NCBI GenBank assembly: GCA_943787265.1
Contig: CALSLT010000009.1
Coordinates: forward strand, 326,356-390,355
Origin: an uncultured Planctomycetaceae bacterium
Lineage (GTDB): Bacteria; Planctomycetota; Planctomycetia; Planctomycetales; Planctomycetaceae
Direction: 5' to 3'
DNA length: 64,000 nt
Made by a program: the position numbers and the translations under genes. Position 1 is the first letter of the stretch. Every line of letters begins with the position of its first letter. This document shows, one piece after another, positions 19,170 to 27,198 of this stretch. A model generated the notes under the pieces. It saw only the letters and a list, made by a program, of their open reading frames with translations. It did no database searches and was not told where the DNA came from.

Positions 19170-19805
19170 TCAGAGCTGGTGAATCTTGCGGCCGCTGCGG
19201 TCAGTGATCGTTGGCGACAAGTTCGCGCGAAACTCGCCGGTGGTCGAGCTGTAAGCCCATCCGTGCCGGCCGTCGCCCGAGTAGTGATGCGGTGTGAGCC
19301 GGTCCGGAATGACGAGAATCTCCGACCTCTGCGTGTACGGATTCTGAGGCGGAAACCCACTTCCAGAGATGACTGCCGCCTTGTCGATGCTCGGCGAACG
19401 GTCTGAGCTAACCGGCATACTCGACAAGTCACGAAGAAAGTCGTCGGCTGAGTTTCGTCCCTCGCCAGGCAAGCGATTATCGTGAGTCTGTCGGAATTGC
19501 TCGATTTTTCCTCGAACGAGATGCACTTTCTGAAGCAGGTCTCTCTGCAATGTGGCTTCGTTGGATGAAAGCATACGTGGCACAAAAGCCGCGGCCATGA
19601 TGCCCAGCAGTGTGATCGCCATCAAAAGTTCAATCGGCGTGAAGCCACTGGTTCCTGATCCTGCAGAATGGTCGGCCAGGTTCGTACTTGTTGATTCGGT
19701 ATTCGCGGAGATCCCCACGATCAGATTCCTATTACTCTTTGCGGCTGCCAGGCAGCTTCGTCGTACTGGTGAACGAATCTCTCGATAAAGATGGAACGGC
19801 GGCAT
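19170..19805 (-). CDS. Type II secretion/type IV pilin-like pseudopilin
   Basis: A 211-residue protein with a prepilin processing site SGFTPIELLMAITLLGIMAA near residue 54: Gly before Phe, Glu at position +5 and a long hydrophobic helix, as in GspG/GspH pseudopilins (the usual Leu of GFTLIE is Pro here). The C-terminal globular domain contains FPPQNPYTQRSE and GDGRHGWAYSSTTGEFRANL, reminiscent of major pseudopilin ends. The leader of about 53 residues is unusually long from ATG 19805; an internal GTG near 19718 would shorten it to about 24. No other secretion genes are nearby, so it is an orphan. Confidence 0.8.
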   Translation of the reverse strand: MPPFHLYREIRSPVRRSCLAAAKSNRNLIVGISANTESTSTNLADHSAGSGTSGFTPIELLMAITLLGIMAAAFVPRMLSSNEATLQRDLLQKVHLVRGKIEQFRQTHDNRLPGEGRNSADDFLRDLSSMPVSSDRSPSIDKAAVISGSGFPPQNPYTQRSEILVIPDRLTPHHYSGDGRHGWAYSSTTGEFRANLSPTITDRSGRKIHQL

Positions 19806-20362
19806 CGGGGTGTCTGACCGACTCCGTCCGCAAATGATGCGAAAAGGCTACATGTCGGCATACGCGAGTCAATTCCCGCAACCCGCTCATTCGCCAAAGG
19901 CTGCACAAGAGCCGACGGATGGAATCGAAACGTCACGCCGCTCGTTCTTCAGGCAATATGCCCGGTTTTTACATCAGTCCAGACTGGCCGATAATGATGC
20001 CTGCCAAAGCTGCAAGACTTCAGAATTGCAGGTTCCGGCTGCTGACGGTCGCGAATTTGCTCAATCTTGTGCAACGAGTCGGTTTTTGACACACAGTGAC
20101 GGGGCTGCGGCGGTTAATTCCTCGCTGGAAGCCGGGGGAACGGCTTTGAGTAGAATTAAACGTGGATATACTCGGACAGTTTGAGCGTCAGGCCGTCGTT
20201 TTTAAGACGGATAGAAGATGTGACAACTGGATTACGAACGATCGAGTTCGGCGGATGTCGGAAGTTTCTCTGTGAGTGACTTCTGGTTTTTCAGATGAAT
20301 GTTGGAACCGTCCATTCGATCGGACTGCTTTAGATTTGAAAAGTGCCTCAGGAGGCTTACAG
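19806..20362. other. Divergent intergenic region
   Basis: About 555 bases between the pseudopilin (minus) and the DUF1549 gene (plus). The right end holds a textbook AGGAGG ribosome-binding site (20350-20355) for the gene at 20363. A weak promoter-like pair, TTGAGT then TATACT with 15 bases between, lies around 20147-20172. A 124-codon plus-strand frame here has no protein-like features and was not called. Confidence 0.4.
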
Positions 20363-22096
20363 ATGCGAAACACCGTGAAGCTATCGCGATGGGTTTTGTT
20401 GGGCGTAGTCGCTTTCGGTTTGATGGTGTCCGTTTCCGACGCTCAGTCTCGGTCGCGATCCAGACGGTCGGCAAACGATGGCCCATTCACAACGGGATCG
20501 TCTGGCGAAATAATCAAGTTCATCAACGAGCGAATTCGTCAGAACTGGTCGGACAATGAGGTCGGGAATTCGCCCGTCTCAGAGGATTCCGAATGGGTTC
20601 GCCGAGTCCACTTGGACATTGTCGGGCACATTCCCGAAGCGGACGTCGTTGAGTCGTTCCTGAAGGACGAGGACCCGGCAAAACGATCCAAGATGATCGA
20701 CAAGCTGCTCGACGATGACGCCTACGTTCGCAACTTCACCACCGTGTGGACGAACCTTTGCATCGGCCGCCAGACACCTCGTCGAGTCAGCCGTGCAGGA
20801 ATGCAGAAATTCTTCCGCGAAGCATTCGCTCGTAACCGACCTTGGGACGAAGTCGTTTACGACATCATCTCTGCAGAAGGCCACTTTGAAGAAAACGGAG
20901 CCGTTAACTTCCTTCTCGCTCAAATGACGATGCGGGACGAGCAGGTTCAGGCAACCGCCAAGACAACTCGGTTGTTCATGGGCATCCAGGTTCAATGCAC
21001 GCAGTGCCACAACCACCCGTTTAACGATTGGCAACAGAGCCAGTTCTGGCAGTTCAACAGCTTCTTCCGCCAGGCTCGCCGAGTCGACCATCGGAAGCCT
21101 GATCCGGAAACCGGTCGACAGGTCGACGACTACTCAGAGATCGTCTTTCAGAATTTCAACTACCCGGTGTTCTACGAAAAACGAAACGGCCTGATGCAGA
21201 TGGCCGATCCGGCCTTCATGGGCGACGTGGTTACAAAAGCCGAACAAATCAGCAGTGAAACCAACCTTCGCGAATCGCTGGCGAAGATCGCGATTGAAGG
21301 AGAAAACCCACTCGTCGCAAAAGCAATGGTTAATCGAACCTGGGGACAGTTCTTCGGATACGGATTCACTCGACCTGTCGACGACATGGGGCCACACAAC
21401 GCTGCGTCTCATCCGGAATTGCTCGACCGACTGTCTTCAGAATTCGTGAAGAGCAATTATGACCTCAAGCAACTTGTCCGCTGGATTTGCAACAGTGAAG
21501 CGTACAACTTGACCAGCCAGTACAAAGCCGGCATCAAAGGCTCCGATGGCGACTGGAAACGTGACGCTGAAGGAATGCCGATCGATCCGGGCAACGACAT
21601 CGACAATCCGTCTGCGGGTGAAATTCCACTCTTCAGCCACCTTTACATTAAGTCGATGGAAGCCGAACAGCTTTACGATTCGTTGATCGTCGCGACCAAC
21701 GCCCATCGTTCCGGTCGCTCAAGTTGGGACCAGGCTGAGCAGCAGCGGCAACGATGGTTGCAGCAGTTTGTGATTGCTTTCGGTACGGACGAAGGAGACG
21801 AGACGACAACCTTCAACGGTACGATTCCTCAGGCACTGATGATGATGAACGGCGAACTCGTCGGAAATGCAGTTAGTGCTGACAAGGGGGGGTATCTTCG
21901 AGAAGCACTCGCCGGAGAAACAAAAGACACGGCAAGGGTTCAGAAACTTTACCTGGCAACTTTAAGCCGCTACCCGAACAGCCGCGAAATCAGCACGGCC
22001 AGAAAACTGATGGGTGGCAGCCGCGACCCTCTGTCTGCTTACCAGGATTTGTTCTGGGCTCTGCTGAACTCCAACGAGTTTATCTTCGTGCACTAA
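20363..22096 (+). CDS. DUF1549/DUF1553 domain protein (planctomycete-type secreted protein)
   Basis: A 577-residue exported protein of the large DUF1549-DUF1553 family, abundant in planctomycetes; its biochemical role is not established. ATG 20363 follows a strong AGGAGG at the right distance. Signal peptide: residues 8-26 (WVLLGVVAFGLMVSVSDAQ). DUF1549: WVRRVHLDIVGHIPEADVVE through LFMGIQVQCTQCHNHPFNDW, with the paired Cys of CTQCHNHPF. DUF1553: LAKIAIEGENPLVAKAMVNR, then TWGQFFGYGFTRPVDDMGPH and SNEFIFVH at the end. The usual N-terminal PSCyt1 haem domain is absent, and the DUF1501 partner gene normally found beside it is not here. Confidence 0.9.
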   Translation: MRNTVKLSRWVLLGVVAFGLMVSVSDAQSRSRSRRSANDGPFTTGSSGEIIKFINERIRQNWSDNEVGNSPVSEDSEWVRRVHLDIVGHIPEADVVESFLKDEDPAKRSKMIDKLLDDDAYVRNFTTVWTNLCIGRQTPRRVSRAGMQKFFREAFARNRPWDEVVYDIISAEGHFEENGAVNFLLAQMTMRDEQVQATAKTTRLFMGIQVQCTQCHNHPFNDWQQSQFWQFNSFFRQARRVDHRKPDPETGRQVDDYSEIVFQNFNYPVFYEKRNGLMQMADPAFMGDVVTKAEQISSETNLRESLAKIAIEGENPLVAKAMVNRTWGQFFGYGFTRPVDDMGPHNAASHPELLDRLSSEFVKSNYDLKQLVRWICNSEAYNLTSQYKAGIKGSDGDWKRDAEGMPIDPGNDIDNPSAGEIPLFSHLYIKSMEAEQLYDSLIVATNAHRSGRSSWDQAEQQRQRWLQQFVIAFGTDEGDETTTFNGTIPQALMMMNGELVGNAVSADKGGYLREALAGETKDTARVQKLYLATLSRYPNSREISTARKLMGGSRDPLSAYQDLFWALLNSNEFIFVH

Positions 22097-22128
22097 ATCG
22101 TTGTTCGGAAAACTCGAAGCTCCAATTC

Positions 22129-22172
22129 AAATCGGGCGGTGTTCTGACTTCAGGACGCCGCCCGATTTTTGT
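22129..22172 (+). terminator. Rho-independent terminator
   Basis: An 11-bp G/C-rich stem (AAATCGGGCGG with CCGCCCGATTT) extended by inner GTTCTG/CAGGAC pairing and followed by a T run. It ends the DUF1549/1553 gene. Confidence 0.85.
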
Positions 22173-22243
22173 TGAGGAACATTCCGGAGTTGCGTAGGAG
22201 TCATCCTGTTCCAAGTCACGCAGTGATCATTTAATCTGACGGC

Positions 22244-23902
22244 ATGGACAGAGGGTCAGATGAATCAATTTGCCCAGCGGAAGAATTCGAGCGTCTCGAT
22301 GCTCTGGGAGTTCTGCCGCCGAAATGCGACGTTGCTACCTATGTCGCAGCCAAGTCACCCGCTTATGGGCTAGTTGCTCTCTGGAAGGAGTGGTTACGTC
22401 TGGCTCCGAAAAAATCGCGCTCACGAGTAGCACGGATTCACAGTGGACTCGCCGCGGCCGTCGCCGATGGAGCAGAGCTGACCTTCAAAATTCCCGGTCG
22501 TGATCGGGATGTTTGTGCGCGATGGTTGGGTGACCGAGTTTACTGGTGGCCGCGCGGGGTGATTGAGGGGCCACGCGTTGGGATCGTCGGTTCGCGACTT
22601 AAACGTGATTCCGAGTCAAGGAAGCCAATTCTTCAGGCGTTGCGTTTGTCGATGACAGCGATTGATTCTCAGCGTGAGCAGGTTGTCACCTCAGCCGGCA
22701 CGTCTCTTTGCGACTATGTTGCCCAGTGCGGACTGGCGTTCGGAACTTCAGTGCTTCGCGTTTCCGCACCCGGCGACCACGTTAGTTCGAAGTCGTGGCT
22801 GGACCAGCTCGTGCAGACACTCGATCCAGCATCCGAATATCAACTATTGCTCTCACCGGAAGTTTCGCAATCGAGAAGTGCCAGGTCGTCAAACACTTCT
22901 GCTGCTGTTGTAAATTCCTTGAACGGTCTGCCGCTTCGTGATCGAGCTCTCGCGCTGATGAGCAGTCGGCTGTTTGTGCTGACGCTTCGCCAAGGCGGTA
23001 ACTGGTGGAAATTGCTGAATCTCGGTTTCGCCGACCAGCTTTGGGCTGCCGGATCTGTGCGAGCTGTCGTCGGTCCAGGATTATGTGCGGAAGACGTCGT
23101 GTCGGAGTTGCAGGACCAAGGAGTCGTCCCGTGGTATCTATCGTCCGATGCAGATCACAAGTCGGCGGCTGATCGAGATACAAGATCGGAATGCGTGGCG
23201 GAAGATAGCTCTGCGGCGTTACCAGTGACCGATCGAGCAATGGCAGAGGAAGCTCTGATCGAGGAACTGATTCGATCTGAAGCGACGTCCGCGTGGCTGA
23301 TTCACTGGACTCGGGCTCCGCGAGGTGAGTGGGCAGGGGAGTCACACAGCGATTATCTCAACGATGCTGTATTGAGTGACGCGAGCCATCCTCGAACAGC
23401 ATTCGGGACACTGCAGCGGATTGTCTCCGAACGGGTTATTCGCACGACGTCTGGCAACACGAGGGTGTCTGCTGACGTCGTATGTTTGTCTGAAACGCCG
23501 CTGGTGAAGCTCGTGGCACAGCGAATCTTCCGTCAGCATCGCGGGCGTTGGGACTTTGAACATTACGGGATCGGCGTTCGACGCGCAGCAGTCTGTGCTC
23601 TCGGCGGTCGGCCAGTAATTTACGGTGACGAGAGTGTCTGGCAATCGTTGCCTCAAGGCGAGCAACCGTGGTTCCAGTTGCGGCAAAGTCGGCCTGCCAA
23701 AACGTCAATCGACTGGACGATCGAGAGTGAATGGCGTCTGACTTCAGAACTGAGTCTCGACCGTCTGTCTGCCAACGATGTGTTTGTTTTCTGCGTAACT
23801 GCGGACGAGGCAGAAGAGTTGCGGTCTGTCTGTGAGTGGCGAGTCGTTTCTGTGGAGACTCTCAATGCACGATCGCAAAGATCGGATGACATTGCCCCGT
23901 AG
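22244..23902 (+). CDS. Unrecognised two-part protein: DprA/SLOG-like Rossmann region plus possible ADP-ribosyltransferase-like C-terminus
   Basis: A 552-residue cytoplasmic protein that I do not recognise as a named family. Residues about 110-300 resemble a DprA/LOG (SLOG) nucleotide-binding fold: RVGIVGSRLKRDSE, then EQVVTSAGTSLCDYVAQCGL and a later ALALMSSRLFVLTLRQGGNWW. A variable acidic linker (about 310-345) follows. The C-terminal 200 residues contain AWLIHWTRAPRGEW, VSADVVCLSETPLVKL, GRWDFEHYGIGVRR and RPVIYGDESVW. An early His-x-Thr, a mid hydrophobic-Cys-x-Ser/Thr-x-x-Pro and a basic FE-YGI block are reminiscent of DarT/DUF4433-like ADP-ribosyltransferase folds; this is inference from pattern only. 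The gene stands alone and ends 2 bases before a convergent gene. Confidence 0.7.
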   Translation: MDRGSDESICPAEEFERLDALGVLPPKCDVATYVAAKSPAYGLVALWKEWLRLAPKKSRSRVARIHSGLAAAVADGAELTFKIPGRDRDVCARWLGDRVYWWPRGVIEGPRVGIVGSRLKRDSESRKPILQALRLSMTAIDSQREQVVTSAGTSLCDYVAQCGLAFGTSVLRVSAPGDHVSSKSWLDQLVQTLDPASEYQLLLSPEVSQSRSARSSNTSAAVVNSLNGLPLRDRALALMSSRLFVLTLRQGGNWWKLLNLGFADQLWAAGSVRAVVGPGLCAEDVVSELQDQGVVPWYLSSDADHKSAADRDTRSECVAEDSSAALPVTDRAMAEEALIEELIRSEATSAWLIHWTRAPRGEWAGESHSDYLNDAVLSDASHPRTAFGTLQRIVSERVIRTTSGNTRVSADVVCLSETPLVKLVAQRIFRQHRGRWDFEHYGIGVRRAAVCALGGRPVIYGDESVWQSLPQGEQPWFQLRQSRPAKTSIDWTIESEWRLTSELSLDRLSANDVFVFCVTADEAEELRSVCEWRVVSVETLNARSQRSDDIAP

Positions 23903-23904
23903 AG

Positions 23905-25932
23905 TCACTCAACTTCGAAGTTGACCTTGGACATTGCCACTTTTCGGCTTTGTTGGTCGATTACGCGGAGCACCAGCGTGTACTGGCCGGGCTCCAGGTC
24001 TGCAGGAATCGAGAACTCGTAGCTGTGGAAGTAGTCTCGACGTTGTGCCCGACAGAAGTCTTCTGTCGTGTCGGAAGCCAGGGGGATCGTTGCTGCGGGT
24101 TGATTCAGATCGCTGGCCCGGTAGAGCTCGATGGCTGATTGCAGAACCGTCCGAAATCCATCATTGCTGCTCCGACGGCTGGTGAAGTTTTCGACTTCAG
24201 AGTAAAGCAGCACGGGCTGTCCAGTCGTGAATCGGTCTTCCTTGAAGCGTTCGTAGTTTCCGAAACTGACGATTCGATGACAGAATGTCGTATTTCTTAG
24301 TTTCAGGTCAGCCGTCTGGCCAAGCTGTGCGATTGCTCCTCGCAACTGCTCGATTGTTTCTGCCGATCGAACGCTGGCATCAGGCATGCCCTGATCGTCG
24401 AAGTAGTTTGAAACGGACCAGATCATCTGCTGCCAGAATTCCTGATCCGCGGATGCGATGCCGGGAATTGGTTCAACGGCCTGGCTGACGTCACCCGCCA
24501 CGAGGTGCAGCATTCGAAGATTGACGTGCTTCCGGATGTACTGCACACGTTCGGCGTCGGTTTGGCCGGGTGTTGCTGTCACGAGTTCTGTTTTTAGCGT
24601 GCTGATCATACTCGGAATATCTGCCTGCCCGCCGCTCATCGCGAGCATGGCTGGGTTTTGCGCTGGTTCAGCCTGGCCAAAGTTCCGCAAAGTTCGGCCG
24701 GCAGCATCTTTGAGTTTCGGGATGAACTGCTGAACGCCCTGGACGCCGGATTCAAGAACGCCAGGCAGGCCGGACTGGCTGGGGACAGAGTCGCCAAGCC
24801 TTGGTGCCTGCGGATTGGAATTGTCTGGGAACTGTGAAGTTGCTGGCCCGGTATTACCGAGTGGAGACGAACCGGGAAACGCACCTGTGTTAAATCCCGG
24901 ATTGAATGCTGGTGCTTTCGGTGCCTCGTCAATCGCCGAGATTTCGTTCATTAGTGAGACGCCGCCGTTGCCGGGGCTGGTGTTGCCTGGGGTGCCATAG
25001 TCGGTGATGCCATTGTTCAGAAATTCTCCCGACTGGCGACTTGCTGCAGGGGCTGAAGCAGACGTTGGAATGATCGGATTCTGAAATCCAGAGTTGCCGG
25101 GGCTGATGATCGGGAGTTGGTTCGCAGATTGAGCGTTCGTCCGGCGAGCTTCCGGAAACGGATTGGCTGTGGCTGGGCCAGGGCCGGTCCCTGCGATTCC
25201 GTTTCGCGGCGGCAGTTCACCTGAAACGGTTCTTAGTCCACCGCCTGAGGCGTCGGTATTTTGACGCGTACTCTGGTTGGATGAATCAGGCATCCGCGGA
25301 GCCATGCCGGCTGAAGGTGCCGAATTATTCTCAGCAATCGTCCAAGGCGACTGAGTACCGAGCGATTGACTGCCTGCCCGAGGATTCGGTGCAGACCGCG
25401 GTCCGTTCAGACCAGCAGTCGATGTTGATGGTCGCGGGGTACCTTGCGGAGGAGACTCGTTCGACGCGAGCATGAACTCAGAATTCGCCGCAGCCGGGAC
25501 AAACTGATTCAGATTCTGCTGTCCGAATGAAGCCGCTCGTTCGTAGTCAGCCAGCATTTGCTTCAGCGTTGCGGGTGAATACTGAGCGTATCTCTGGCGA
25601 CCTGATTCTCGTAGTGCGGGTGGATCGAGCGCGACTAAACGTTCGATAAGGTTGTCTACTTCAGTCGGGACGGTCGTTCCACGAGGCTGCCCGAGCGGAA
25701 TCACGCTTGAAGCCGTTTGTTTGGCCTGGTCGCTGGCTTCGAGACGCGCGAGAATCTGGTGTGCTCCGGCGATGTCGCCTTTTTCGGCGCGAGCGTTCAT
25801 CTCGGCAATCATGCGCCGCCGTGCCGCTTCCTGCGGATCGGATTTCGACGCAAGCGGGTTGCGCATCATGGTGCAGCCGGAAGTGATTCCAACCAGAACC
25901 AGACCAAGACACGCTACAGTCAACAGTCTCAT
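23905..25932 (-). CDS. Large lipoprotein with low-complexity centre, unknown function
   Basis: A 675-residue protein. The N-terminus MRLLTVACLGLVLVGITSGC is a lipoprotein signal peptide with lipobox ITSGC (Cys 20). Residues about 25-150 are helical (AARRRMIAEMNARAEKGDIA, a TPR-like start). Residues about 155-400 are Ser/Pro/Gly/Asn-rich and low complexity. The last 200 residues look folded, with LRNTTFCHRIVSFGNYERF, GQPVLLYSEVENF and C-terminal beta strands ending in KVNFEVE. No enzymatic motif is seen. It may be an envelope structural or assembly protein; that is inference. Confidence 0.8.
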   Translation of the reverse strand: MRLLTVACLGLVLVGITSGCTMMRNPLASKSDPQEAARRRMIAEMNARAEKGDIAGAHQILARLEASDQAKQTASSVIPLGQPRGTTVPTEVDNLIERLVALDPPALRESGRQRYAQYSPATLKQMLADYERAASFGQQNLNQFVPAAANSEFMLASNESPPQGTPRPSTSTAGLNGPRSAPNPRAGSQSLGTQSPWTIAENNSAPSAGMAPRMPDSSNQSTRQNTDASGGGLRTVSGELPPRNGIAGTGPGPATANPFPEARRTNAQSANQLPIISPGNSGFQNPIIPTSASAPAASRQSGEFLNNGITDYGTPGNTSPGNGGVSLMNEISAIDEAPKAPAFNPGFNTGAFPGSSPLGNTGPATSQFPDNSNPQAPRLGDSVPSQSGLPGVLESGVQGVQQFIPKLKDAAGRTLRNFGQAEPAQNPAMLAMSGGQADIPSMISTLKTELVTATPGQTDAERVQYIRKHVNLRMLHLVAGDVSQAVEPIPGIASADQEFWQQMIWSVSNYFDDQGMPDASVRSAETIEQLRGAIAQLGQTADLKLRNTTFCHRIVSFGNYERFKEDRFTTGQPVLLYSEVENFTSRRSSNDGFRTVLQSAIELYRASDLNQPAATIPLASDTTEDFCRAQRRDYFHSYEFSIPADLEPGQYTLVLRVIDQQSRKVAMSKVNFEVE

Positions 25933-26258
25933 GTCGGCATCCTTGCCTGCAGAGAACTCTTCGGGATTGGCTCGTCTAAAACACAGAAATTCGGTTCAAG
26001 CAAAGTGTTTGAACGACTGCGTTTTTCAGTCACGCTGCTCCTGACGACCTTCCTGGATCGAAGCAATTCGCTTCAAAATCATAGAAAATGCAGTCGGAAA
26101 GCGCGTAGAACAAGCCGCTGAGGAGGGGAATTGTGATGTGGGATTTCCACCGAATTTCGGCGGAGGCGCGGGACCATACCGAAAATTCACAAAACGCGGC
26201 AATACCAGCAGATCCGCTGTTCATTCGGCCGGTGCAGCGTGGACGTTGAGTGGATTCG
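25933..26258. other. Intergenic gap, nothing recognised
   Basis: About 325 bases between the lipoprotein start (minus) and the aat stop (minus). It presumably holds the lipoprotein promoter. No ORF of protein-like composition, hairpin terminator or repeat was found. Confidence 0.4.
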
Positions 26259-26945
26259 CTAAACTTCGACTGGTTCCACCAGGTGGAACTCGGCTCGGTG
26301 AAGCATCGATTCCATTTGCAGCTTGCGAAACTCGTCGCGAGGGACCTGTGTCGAGCCAAACTGTTCCAGATACTTCGTCTGGAACTGCACATCGTGAATC
26401 ACAAAGCCAGCGTCCTTCAGAATTTCGAACGTTGCGACGAAGGCAACTTTGCTGGCATCTCGGACTCGATGGAACTGACTTTCCGTCGCGAAGAACCGTC
26501 CAATGCAGGTGCCGTACAAGCCGCCGACCAGCTCGCCGTCCTGCCATGCCTCGACCGAATGCGCGAACCCTCGCCGGTGAAGTTCGCAGTAAACGGAAAT
26601 GATCTCGTCGGTGATCCATGTTTCTTCACGTTCGGCGCAGGCGTTGATCACGTCTTCGAAACTTGTGTTTACGCGAATTTCAAACTTGTTCTGACGAATC
26701 AACCGTTTGATATTCTTCGGGACGTGATAGTCATCGATCGGAATGACGCAACGTTGCTCAGGACTCCGCCATTGGACTTTTCCGTCTTCGCCGGGCATCG
26801 GGAAGTAGCCGTTGAGAAATCCCTTGATGACCGTTTCTGCCCGAAACGGAAGCGAGTCCAAAGCGACTTGCTGACCAAGTTCTCCCCCGCCTGAAACTTT
26901 GGGCAGCATAACTCGAGCAGCACGACGAACGATTCGAGACAGCAT
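26259..26945 (-). CDS. aat: Leucyl/phenylalanyl-tRNA--protein transferase
   Basis: Transfers Leu or Phe from tRNA to the N-terminus of proteins with basic first residues, marking them for ClpS/ClpAP degradation. Family blocks: GYFPMPGEDGKVQWRSP, then SFEDVINACAEREETWITDE and SVEAWQDGELVGGLYG followed by FFATESQFHRVRDASKVA. The usual ESMFS reads ESQFH here, a mild deviation. The end (VIHDVQFQTKYLEQFGSTQV) also fits. Length 228 is normal. Confidence 0.93.
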   Translation of the reverse strand: MLSRIVRRAARVMLPKVSGGGELGQQVALDSLPFRAETVIKGFLNGYFPMPGEDGKVQWRSPEQRCVIPIDDYHVPKNIKRLIRQNKFEIRVNTSFEDVINACAEREETWITDEIISVYCELHRRGFAHSVEAWQDGELVGGLYGTCIGRFFATESQFHRVRDASKVAFVATFEILKDAGFVIHDVQFQTKYLEQFGSTQVPRDEFRKLQMESMLHRAEFHLVEPVEV

Positions 26946-27198
26946 GTCAACAAGTCTCCAGCTTCTTCTAAGTGGGCCTGCGTGCTGAGCAGCAATCTCT
27001 CAGCACGTGTGTTCGTTGCAGTCGGTCGGCTCCCAATGACCCGCCTTGAGAACGTAGCTCACAAGCAGCGGGCTGCTGAAGCAATCGCTGGCTCGGACGA
27101 AGACTGACTGTGACGGTAACTCCGGATGTCTGTCCGTGCGGGTCTGGCAGGAAATTCGTCTTCGATCTGGGGAGGGATTGTTGGCGCCTGGCAGTGAA

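Noticed and set aside
19810..20184. Plus-strand 124-codon ORF in the pseudopilin/DUF1549 intergenic region
   Set aside because: No ribosome-binding site, no protein-like pattern, and it occupies an expected promoter region.
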